The translations under genes were made by a program, and so were the position numbers. From an uncultured Clostridia bacterium (GTDB lineage: Bacteria > Bacillota > Clostridia > HGM11514): DNA of 5,451 nucleotides. Numbering within the stretch: position 1 is the stretch's first letter; each line of letters begins with the position of its first letter. This document shows, piece by piece, positions 1 to 5,451 of this stretch. The notes below the pieces were generated by a model. It was not told where the DNA came from. It saw only the letters and a program-made list of their open reading frames with translations, and searched no databases. The stretch is taken from contig CAKSSZ010000117.1 in NCBI GenBank assembly GCA_934489915.1, forward strand, positions 1 to 5,451, written 5' to 3'.

Positions 1-978
1 GGCCAGCCCTGGGGGCTGAACCGGAACAACGGCGGGGCGCATATTCTGCCCCCCTATGCCCGGAGCAAAAAAACAGAATGGTACAAGGGGACTGCCAATG
101 CCATTTGCCAGAACATCCCCTTTATCGACCGGTATGACCCGGAATATGTGCTGGTGCTTTCCGGGGATCATATTTATAAAATGGACTATGCCAAAATGCT
201 TGCCTATCATGAAAAAAAACAGGCGGAATGCACCATTGCGGTGCTGGATGTGCCCATTGAGGAGGCGTCCCGGTTCGGGATTATGACCTTAAATGAAGAG
301 GGAGCGGTAACCCAGTTTGAGGAAAAGCCGAAAAAGCCCCAAAGCACAAAGGCGTCCATGGGAATTTATATTTTTAACTGGAAGCTGCTGCGGGAATATC
401 TGCTTGCCGATGATGAGGACGAAACCTCCGCAAACGATTTCGGGAAAAATATCATTCCCAACATGCTGGCGGATCACCGCAAAATGTACGGTTATGAATT
501 CCAGGGTTACTGGAAGGACGTGGGAACCATTGAGAGCCTGTGGGAAGCCAACATGGATCTGCTGCGGGAGGAAGGGGATCCGGAGCAGCTGAATATGAAG
601 GATTCGGAATTTAAAATTTATGCCCGGAACTATGCCCAGCCGGCAAGCTTTATCGGCAAGGAGGCGAAAATCCGCCACTCCTTTATTGCAGAGGGGTGCG
701 AGATCCGGGGGCGGATTGAAAATTCCATTATCTTTACCGGGTGCGTAATTGAAGAAGGAGCCTTTATCCGAGACAGCGTAGTTATGCCCAACGCCGTTGT
801 GCGGCGCGGCTCGGAGCTGAAGTATGCCATTATCGGCGAGGATGTGGAGATCGGGCAAAACGCCCGGGTAGGTGACGCACCGGAATATTATGACAAAAAA
901 GATTGGGGCATTGCCGTTGTGGGAAAAGGCAAAAAGGTTGCCCAAAACCAGACGGTCGCAGTGAAGGAAATCTATTAA
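1..978 (+). CDS. glgC: Glucose-1-phosphate adenylyltransferase (ADP-glucose pyrophosphorylase), 5'-truncated by window edge
   Basis: Makes ADP-glucose and pyrophosphate from ATP and glucose-1-phosphate, the committed step of bacterial glycogen synthesis, in the cytoplasm. The reading frame is open from base 1 to the TAA at 976-978 and gives 325 residues. Numbering from the window edge, the nucleotidyltransferase domain shows GDHIYKMDY (55-63, where D56 matches the catalytic Asp142 of E. coli GlgC), FEEKP (106-110, whose Lys matches the sugar-phosphate-binding Lys195) and YWKDVGT (170-176, whose Asp matches the metal-binding Asp276). Residues from about 213 to 292 form hexapeptide repeats of the C-terminal left-handed beta-helix. 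By comparison with relatives of about 380-400 residues, roughly 70-75 N-terminal residues are missing, including the start codon and the GGxGxRL nucleotide-binding loop. The sequence WGLNRNNGG near the cut edge differs from the WDLDR form I recall for many Firmicute GlgC proteins. The catalytic residues that can be seen are intact. It is the first visible gene of the operon and the likely catalytic partner of the downstream GlgD. Confidence 0.96.
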   Translation, partial: GQPWGLNRNNGGAHILPPYARSKKTEWYKGTANAICQNIPFIDRYDPEYVLVLSGDHIYKMDYAKMLAYHEKKQAECTIAVLDVPIEEASRFGIMTLNEEGAVTQFEEKPKKPQSTKASMGIYIFNWKLLREYLLADDEDETSANDFGKNIIPNMLADHRKMYGYEFQGYWKDVGTIESLWEANMDLLREEGDPEQLNMKDSEFKIYARNYAQPASFIGKEAKIRHSFIAEGCEIRGRIENSIIFTGCVIEEGAFIRDSVVMPNAVVRRGSELKYAIIGEDVEIGQNARVGDAPEYYDKKDWGIAVVGKGKKVAQNQTVAVKEIY

Positions 979-1001
979 AAAGCGGTTGGTAAATTTACAA
1001 G

Positions 1002-1009
1002 AAGGCAGG
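1002..1009 (+). promoter_or_regulatory. Ribosome binding site of glgD
   Basis: AAGGCAGG resembles the AAGGAGG consensus with one extra base and ends 8 nt before the ATG at 1018. It supports that start. A second in-frame ATG two codons later (1024) is less well spaced. The site lies in the 39-nt glgC-glgD gap, which holds no terminator. Confidence 0.6.
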
Positions 1010-1017
1010 TTAGAGCA

Positions 1018-2139
1018 ATGAAAATGATTGGCATTATTTTTTCTAATATTTATGATAATGCAATGGCTGACTTAACCTACAACAGAACGGTCGCATCCCT
1101 TCCCTTCGGAGGGCGGTACCGTCAGATCGACTTTGTATTATCCAACATGGTGAATTCCGGTATTTCTTATATCGGCGTGATTACAAAATATAACTACCAG
1201 TCGCTGATGGATCATTTAGGCTCCTGCAGCGAGTGGGATCTGAACGGCAAGAACAGAGGGCTGTTTTTGCTGCCCCCCTTTGTAACCGGGCAGACGGGGG
1301 TCTATCGGGGGAAATTGGAGGCGCTGCACGTGGCGCTGAACTTTTTGAAAAAGAGCCAGGACGAATATGTGCTGCTGTCCGATTCCACCACCATTTGCAA
1401 CATTGATTATGACCCGATTTTGGAGGAGCATGTAAGCTCCGGCTGCGATGTCACGGTGGTCAGCCACAAAATGCGGGAGATTGACCGGGGGCATCACCAC
1501 GATTTGCTGATGAAAACGGATGAAACCGGCAAGGTGACCGAAATGGCAGTCAGCACCGTGGGCAATGAGGATGACACCCTGGTGGGCATGGGCATGTTCC
1601 TCATGCGCCGCCTGCATTTGATTGAAGTGATCCAGAATGCCGTAGCGCGGGATCAGCACCATTTTGAACGGGAATTTTTGCTCCGCGCGTTTTATCGGGA
1701 GGGGCTGACGGTTCACGCTTCCCGCTTTGACGGGGTGGTGCTCCGCAATGACAGCGTGCCGGTGTACTTTAAAAATAATCTCCGGCTGATAAGAGCGGAG
1801 GTGCGCAAGGATCTGTTCCGCAGCGACCGCCCCATTTATACCAAGGTCAGGGATGAAATCCCCTCCTTCTACGGGCAGGATTCTAAGGTGGACGACTGCA
1901 TGATTGCCGACGGCTGCCGGATTGAAGGCCATGTGGAAAACTCAGTTTTGTTCCGGGATGTGAAGGTCGGGCGTGGCTCCGTGGTGAAAAACTGCGTGAT
2001 TATGCAGGGAGTGAATATCGGCGAAAATTGCCGGATTGACCACGTGATTACCGATAAGGACGTGGAAATTTCAGACGGAACGGAATTAAAGGGAGCAGAT
2101 CAGGCTCCGATTGTCATTAAAAAGGGAGAACGGGTATAA
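1018..2139 (+). CDS. glgD: GlgD, GlgC-like regulatory subunit of ADP-glucose pyrophosphorylase
   Basis: A 373-residue homologue of GlgC, complete from ATG to TAA and of normal length for GlgD. The fold is kept: an N-terminal nucleotidyltransferase domain with PFGGRYRQIDFVLSNMVNSG (29-48), WDLN (73-76), LLPPF (84-88) and YRGKLEAL (96-103), then a left-handed beta-helix of hexapeptide repeats at about 289-360. The catalytic motifs are degraded. The glycine-rich GGxGxRL loop is replaced by FSNIYDNAM (8-16). GDHIY becomes SDSTT (121-125), keeping only the Asp. FEEKP is replaced by EMAVS (175-179), so the sugar-phosphate lysine is lost. WKDVGT is not preserved around LRNDSV (242-247). In characterised Firmicute systems such as Geobacillus stearothermophilus, GlgD is inactive or nearly so alone and raises GlgC activity in a GlgC/GlgD hetero-oligomer. 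The same role is inferred here from sequence and from its place directly after glgC. Confidence 0.95.
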   Translation: MKMIGIIFSNIYDNAMADLTYNRTVASLPFGGRYRQIDFVLSNMVNSGISYIGVITKYNYQSLMDHLGSCSEWDLNGKNRGLFLLPPFVTGQTGVYRGKLEALHVALNFLKKSQDEYVLLSDSTTICNIDYDPILEEHVSSGCDVTVVSHKMREIDRGHHHDLLMKTDETGKVTEMAVSTVGNEDDTLVGMGMFLMRRLHLIEVIQNAVARDQHHFEREFLLRAFYREGLTVHASRFDGVVLRNDSVPVYFKNNLRLIRAEVRKDLFRSDRPIYTKVRDEIPSFYGQDSKVDDCMIADGCRIEGHVENSVLFRDVKVGRGSVVKNCVIMQGVNIGENCRIDHVITDKDVEISDGTELKGADQAPIVIKKGERV

Positions 2140-2180
2140 ATATAAGCTTTGGGGGAGAAGATAACTTGCCCGGATCATTA

Positions 2181-2201
2181 GGCTTGCGGATTGCGTGAGC
2201 C
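2181..2201 (+). promoter_or_regulatory. Possible RNA hairpin in the glgD-glgA spacer
   Basis: GGCTTGCG (2181-2188) can pair with CGTGAGCC (2194-2201) around a GATTG loop, giving an 8-bp stem with two G·U pairs. These pairs can form only in the sense RNA, since the antisense RNA would have A-C mismatches. No U-tract follows, so it is not an intrinsic terminator. The 3' arm could instead pair AGCC (2198-2201) with GGCT (2207-2210), just before the glgA ribosome binding site. The spacer (2140-2221) is the longest in the window. A regulatory role is conjecture from base pairing alone. Confidence 0.3.
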
Positions 2202-2212
2202 GGAAAGGCTAT

Positions 2213-2216
2213 GGAG
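2213..2216 (+). promoter_or_regulatory. Ribosome binding site of glgA
   Basis: GGAG lies 5 nt before the ATG at 2222, slightly close but usable. It favours that ATG over the in-frame GTG at 2195, which would add nine residues in front of the MKLLFAASE opening seen in glycogen synthases and has no good purine-rich site at proper distance. Confidence 0.6.
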
Positions 2217-2221
2217 TTACG

Positions 2222-3658
2222 ATGAAACTATTATTTGCAGCAAGTGAAGGGGCGCCTTATGTGAAGTCCGGCGGCCTGGGGGATGTGATGCACGGCCTGC
2301 CTGTTGAGCTGGCACGGCAAAAGGGAGTTGAGGTGGCGGTTTTTTTACCCTATTACCGCTCTATTAAATTCAGCTCCGATTTTGACATTGAATACATCAC
2401 CTCCTTTGCCACCGTTTTGGCTTGGCGGCAGGTGTACACAGGGTTGTTCAAGGCGGTGTCCCGCAGCCGGAAGCTGACCTATTACTTTATTGATAATGAA
2501 TATTATTTTAATCGGGACGGTCTTTACGGGGACTATGACGACGGGGAACGGTTTGCCTTTTTCTCAAAGGCAGTGCTGGAGTCGCTCCAGCATCTGAATT
2601 ATTACCCGGATGTGATCCATTGCAACGACTGGCAGACAGCACTGCTCCCGGTGTTTTTAAAGGCGCATTTTCAGTTTGGGGAATACCAGAAGATCAAAAC
2701 GGTGTTCACCATTCATAATATTGAGTATCAGGGCAAAATGCCGGATCGCTTTTGCCATGAAATTTTAGGGCTGGACGAAGGGTGGTTCCATGTGCTTCAG
2801 TTCGGGGACTGCCTGAATCTGATGAAGGGCGCCATTGTAACGGCGGATAAGGTGACCACCGTGTCCCGTACCTATTCCTTTGAGATTTTGCATTCCTATT
2901 TCGGCCACGGGCTGGAAGGGATTTTGAAGGAAAACCAGTATAAGCTGTGCGGGATTACCAACGGGCTGGATCAGGACGCATTCAATCCCAAAAAGGATCC
3001 CCGGCTGTTTTTGAATTACGGTCCCGGGGATGCGGAGGGCAAGGCTGCCAATAAGCGGCATTTGCAGGAGCGCCTGGGGCTGGAGCTGAAGGAGGACGTT
3101 CCCATTGTGGCAATGATCACCCGCCTGGTGGCGCATAAAGGGCTGGAGCTGGTGGAATTTATGTCCAATCAGCTGATGAGCCTGAACATTCAATTTGTTG
3201 TGGTTGGCACCGGGGACGCACGCTTTGAGGATGCGTTCCGGTTTATGGAATATCAGTATCCGGGCAGGGTGTCTGCAAACATTCTGTTTGACTCGGCGCT
3301 GGCAAGCCAGGTGTATGCCGGGGCGGATCTCTTCCTGATGCCTTCCAAAAGCGAGCCGTGCGGGCTGTCCCAGCTGATTGCCATGCGCTACGGCACCGTT
3401 CCCATTGTGCGGGAAACGGGCGGTCTGGTGGATACCGTTCCGCCCTTAAATTTAGAAACCCTTGAGGGAAGGGGCTTTACCTTTAAGCTGTTTAACGCTC
3501 ACGATATGTATTATGCGGTAGAGCGTGCGGTTCAGTTTTATCAGAACAAACCGCTTTGGGCAAAGCATGTGAAAAACATCATGCAAATTAACAGCGGCTG
3601 GCAGCAGCCCGCCCGGGAATACCTGGGACTGTACGGGGAGCTGACCGGGCAAAATTGA
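2222..3658 (+). CDS. glgA: Glycogen synthase, ADP-glucose-dependent (GT5 family)
   Basis: Transfers glucose from ADP-glucose to the non-reducing end of an alpha-1,4-glucan, in the cytoplasm. The chosen ATG gives 478 residues, close to E. coli GlgA (about 477), and the motifs fall at nearly the same positions. The N-terminal GT-B domain carries KSGGLGDV (15-22, whose Lys corresponds to Lys15 of the ADP-glucose site), HCNDWQT (133-139), HNIEYQG (165-171) and GITNGLD (244-250). The C-terminal domain carries TRLVAHKGLEL (300-310, with R301 and K306 matching Arg300 and Lys305), PSKSEPCGL (374-382, with E378 and C380 matching Glu377 and Cys379) and ETGGLVDT (398-405). The end, with SGWQQPAREYLGLY (458-471), is the usual GlgA tail. 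All expected catalytic and binding residues are present. An in-frame GTG at 2195 could extend the protein by nine residues but looks unlikely. The gene sits between the precursor-making glgC/glgD pair and the degradative glgP, with a TGA stop 45 nt before glgP. Confidence 0.97.
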   Translation: MKLLFAASEGAPYVKSGGLGDVMHGLPVELARQKGVEVAVFLPYYRSIKFSSDFDIEYITSFATVLAWRQVYTGLFKAVSRSRKLTYYFIDNEYYFNRDGLYGDYDDGERFAFFSKAVLESLQHLNYYPDVIHCNDWQTALLPVFLKAHFQFGEYQKIKTVFTIHNIEYQGKMPDRFCHEILGLDEGWFHVLQFGDCLNLMKGAIVTADKVTTVSRTYSFEILHSYFGHGLEGILKENQYKLCGITNGLDQDAFNPKKDPRLFLNYGPGDAEGKAANKRHLQERLGLELKEDVPIVAMITRLVAHKGLELVEFMSNQLMSLNIQFVVVGTGDARFEDAFRFMEYQYPGRVSANILFDSALASQVYAGADLFLMPSKSEPCGLSQLIAMRYGTVPIVRETGGLVDTVPPLNLETLEGRGFTFKLFNAHDMYYAVERAVQFYQNKPLWAKHVKNIMQINSGWQQPAREYLGLYGELTGQN

Positions 3659-3662
3659 TGTC

Positions 3663-3682
3663 GCCGCCAAAAGTCCGGCGGC
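3663..3682 (+). promoter_or_regulatory. GC-rich intercistronic hairpin between glgA and glgP
   Basis: GCCGCC (3663-3668) and GGCGGC (3677-3682) form a perfect 6-bp all-GC stem around the 8-nt loop AAAAGTCC. It starts 4 nt after the glgA stop codon and ends 8 nt before the glgP GGAG. What follows is CGGGAAAAGG rather than a T-run, so this is not an intrinsic terminator. It could shield the glgA 3' end after processing or affect glgP translation. A competing weaker pairing of CCGG (3675-3678) with CCGG (3682-3685) is also possible. The pairing is visible; any role is inferred. Confidence 0.45.
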
Positions 3683-3690
3683 CGGGAAAA

Positions 3691-3694
3691 GGAG
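3691..3694 (+). promoter_or_regulatory. Ribosome binding site of glgP
   Basis: GGAG within AAAAGGAGA, 9 nt before the ATG at 3704, is the best-formed Shine-Dalgarno sequence of the window. It fixes the glgP start, since the protein read from this ATG has the length to its first conserved motif expected of bacterial glycogen phosphorylases. Confidence 0.75.
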
Positions 3695-3703
3695 ACGATT
3701 GCG

Positions 3704-5451
3704 ATGAAGTTAAAAAAGCAGGAAATTATGCAGCTGTTGGAAGAAAACTGTCTGCGTAACTTCGGGTGCCACGCAAAAGAGGCAACCGAGCAGCAAATGT
3801 ATAAGGCGCTGTGCATCACCGTGCGGGATATGCTGGCAGCAGAGCGCAAGGCGTTTACCGATCAGGTAACCGCAAAGGAGAAAAAGCAGGTTTATTATAT
3901 GTCCATGGAATTTTTGGTGGGCACCTCTCTTAGAAACAATCTGTTCAACATGGGCTTGGAGCAGGGCTTTACCTCGGCGCTTGCCGATCTGGGGATGGAC
4001 ATCCACCGGCTTTATGAAATGGAGCCGGACGCAGGCTTAGGCAACGGCGGCTTAGGGCGGTTGGCGTCCTGCTATATGGATTCCATGGCGACCTTAGGGA
4101 TGCCTGCAACCGGGTTTTCTATCCGGTATGAATTCGGGATTTTCAAGCAGAGCATTGTGGACGGCTGGCAGATGGAATTCCCGGACGATTGGCTGAACCT
4201 GGGCGGCGTTTGGCTGGTGCCCAGAAACGACGAGTCCTACGAGGTGAAGTTTGGCGGTCAGGTCAGCGAATGGTTTGACGACGGCAAGCTGCGGGTGAGC
4301 CACCATGACTATCAGTCGGTCATTGCGGTTCCCTATGATATGTTCATTTCCGGTTACCATTCCAAGGCGGTGAATAAGCTGGTGCTGTGGAGCGCAAAAT
4401 CTCCCAACCGGCTGGACATGAACGCCTTCTCACGGGGGGATTATGCCAAGGCGCTGGAGCAGGATACCATGGCAGAGGTGATCTCCAAGGTGCTTTATCC
4501 TGCGGACGATCATATCGACGGCAAGCGGCTCCGCTTAAAGCAGCAATATTTGCTGGTTTCCGCCTCCTTACAGAGCATTGTGGATCAGCATTTGCATAAA
4601 TACGGTACGCTGGACAATCTGGCAGACCGGGTGGCGATCCACATTAACGATACCCATCCTGCCCTGTGCGTGCCGGAATTGATGAGAATTTTGGTGGATG
4701 AGCATGATTACGGCTGGGACGACGCCTGGGAAATCACCAAAAAGACCCTGTCCTACACCAACCATACCGTCATGAGCGAAGCACTGGAGCGGTGGAGCCA
4801 GTCTCTGTTTGCAGAGCAGCTGCCCCGGATTTATTCCATTGTGTGCGAGATTAACCGCCGCCTGGTGAATGAATTATATGAGCAGTATCCCGGCGACCGG
4901 GCAAAGATTGATTACATGGCTGCCGTGGCAAACGGAGAAGTGCGGATGGCAAATCTGTGCCTGTCTGCCTGCCATAAAATCAACGGTGTTTCCAAGCTCC
5001 ATACCGATATTTTGGAGGAAAGCATTTTTAAGGATTATTACCGGCTGGATCCGGATCGGTTCACCAACGTGACCAACGGGATTGCCTATCGGCGGTGGCT
5101 GTGCCAGTCAAACCCTGAGCTGACTGCATTGCTGCAGGAGCTGATCGGGGACGGGTTCTTAAAGGACGCCGGCCAGCTGGAAAAACTGATGGCATTCCGG
5201 GATGACCTCAAGGTGGCAGAACGCCTGCGGCAGATCAAGCATCAGAAAAAGGTAGCGCTTTCTAACTACATCGCCAAGGCAAACGGCGTGATGGTGGATC
5301 CGAATTCCCTGTTCGATGTGCAGATCAAGCGGCTGCATGAATATAAGCGGCAGCTGTTGAATGCCTTGCAGATCATTCATATGTACCGCCAGCTGAAGGA
5401 AAACCCCAACCTGGATATTCCGCCCCGCACCTTCATTTTTGCGGCGAAGGC
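3704..5451 (+). CDS. glgP: Glycogen phosphorylase (GT35 family), 3'-truncated by window edge
   Basis: Splits terminal alpha-1,4-linked glucose from glycogen with phosphate, releasing glucose-1-phosphate, in the cytoplasm. The frame is open from the ATG to the window end, giving 582 full codons of an expected 750-850. Family motifs appear in order: YYMSMEFLVG (64-73), EPDAGLGNGGLGRLAS (107-122), SIRYEFGIFKQ (139-149), VPYDMF followed by GYHSKAVN, LWSAKSP, LRLKQQY, NDTHPALCVPELMRIL (315-330), YTNHTVM (351-357), TNGIAYRRWL (457-466) and FDVQIKRLHEYKRQ (537-550). In the last, K542, R543 and K548 match Lys568, Arg569 and Lys574 of the rabbit muscle active site. The pyridoxal-phosphate lysine motif lies beyond the window, so catalytic completeness cannot be confirmed. 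The short N-terminus lacks the phosphorylated extension of the animal enzyme, as is normal in bacteria. Where many family members have TNGITPRRW, this one has TNGIAYRRW. Maltodextrin phosphorylase (MalP) is the main alternative, but the glg setting favours glycogen as substrate. Confidence 0.96.
   Translation, partial: MKLKKQEIMQLLEENCLRNFGCHAKEATEQQMYKALCITVRDMLAAERKAFTDQVTAKEKKQVYYMSMEFLVGTSLRNNLFNMGLEQGFTSALADLGMDIHRLYEMEPDAGLGNGGLGRLASCYMDSMATLGMPATGFSIRYEFGIFKQSIVDGWQMEFPDDWLNLGGVWLVPRNDESYEVKFGGQVSEWFDDGKLRVSHHDYQSVIAVPYDMFISGYHSKAVNKLVLWSAKSPNRLDMNAFSRGDYAKALEQDTMAEVISKVLYPADDHIDGKRLRLKQQYLLVSASLQSIVDQHLHKYGTLDNLADRVAIHINDTHPALCVPELMRILVDEHDYGWDDAWEITKKTLSYTNHTVMSEALERWSQSLFAEQLPRIYSIVCEINRRLVNELYEQYPGDRAKIDYMAAVANGEVRMANLCLSACHKINGVSKLHTDILEESIFKDYYRLDPDRFTNVTNGIAYRRWLCQSNPELTALLQELIGDGFLKDAGQLEKLMAFRDDLKVAERLRQIKHQKKVALSNYIAKANGVMVDPNSLFDVQIKRLHEYKRQLLNALQIIHMYRQLKENPNLDIPPRTFIFAAK

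Noticed and set aside
289..945. 218-codon open frame on the minus strand opposite glgC
   Set aside because: It lies wholly inside a confidently identified glgC, its translation shows no recognisable family, and long antisense frames are expected where sense codons seldom create antisense stops.
989..998. Perfect 10-bp palindrome GTAAATTTAC in the glgC-glgD gap, a possible operator
   Set aside because: About five such palindromes are expected by chance in a window of this size. It has no promoter beside it and lies between co-transcribed genes.
1216..1932. 238-codon open frame on the minus strand opposite glgD
   Set aside because: Shadow of glgD, with no recognisable motifs and no ribosome binding site that I can see. 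The sense gene is well supported.
2195..2221. GTG at 2195 as the glgA start
   Set aside because: It would add nine residues not seen in the family. The ATG at 2222 has a GGAG in front of it and gives an N-terminus and motif numbering that match known GlgA.
2211..2225. Four-codon ATG frame (MELR, stop) whose TGA overlaps the glgA ATG
   Set aside because: Too short to support as a gene. The ATGA overlap could couple translation, but such a pattern easily arises by chance.
3663..3690. Rho-independent terminator after glgA
   Set aside because: The stem is good, but no T-run follows on the + strand and no suitably placed A-run precedes it for the other strand. glgP starts 45 nt after the stop in the same direction.
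1..5451. CRISPR array, tRNA or rRNA, insertion sequence, or attachment site
   Set aside because: No spaced direct repeats, cloverleaf, rRNA signature or terminal inverted repeats were seen on reading. Almost all the sequence is accounted for by the four genes.

Overview
The window is one stretch of a glycogen-metabolism operon. Four genes lie head to tail on the + strand in the order glgC–glgD–glgA–glgP, with no sign of transfer or of a mobile element. glgC is cut by the left edge and glgP by the right edge; glgD and glgA are complete. A separate, probably non-catalytic glgD beside glgC, and the C-D-A-P order, are typical of Bacillota (Firmicutes); Bacillus subtilis has glgB-C-D-A-P. Codon use favours G/C third positions (many CGG, CTG, GCC and CCG codons), while a good share of codons are AT-rich. 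This fits a mid-GC anaerobic clostridial or oscillospiral bacterium better than a low-GC Clostridium or Bacillus, but the genus cannot be told from these bases.

Layout: 1-978 is the C-terminal four-fifths or so of GlgC (ADP-glucose pyrophosphorylase). A 39-nt gap leads to glgD (1018-2139), an 82-nt gap to glgA (ATG at 2222, stop at 3656-3658), and a 45-nt gap to glgP (ATG at 3704, running off the end at 5451). Each internal gene has a visible Shine-Dalgarno-like sequence. No promoter or rho-independent terminator is seen, so the four genes are probably on one transcript whose promoter lies upstream of the window. The two longer gaps each hold a possible RNA hairpin without a U-tract. No gene-free stretch exceeds 82 nt.

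How the genes work together: GlgC with GlgD makes ADP-glucose from glucose-1-phosphate and ATP. GlgA adds the glucose to a growing alpha-1,4-glucan. GlgP removes glucose units by phosphorolysis and returns glucose-1-phosphate. Synthesis and breakdown are therefore encoded together. Branching enzyme (GlgB) is not in the window and may lie just upstream.

The region is ordinary and well understood. The points worth a second look are the loss of active-site motifs in GlgD, the structured glgD-glgA spacer with a possible leader peptide, the GC hairpin in front of the glgP ribosome binding site, and a small motif difference in GlgC. I see no evidence of an undescribed system.
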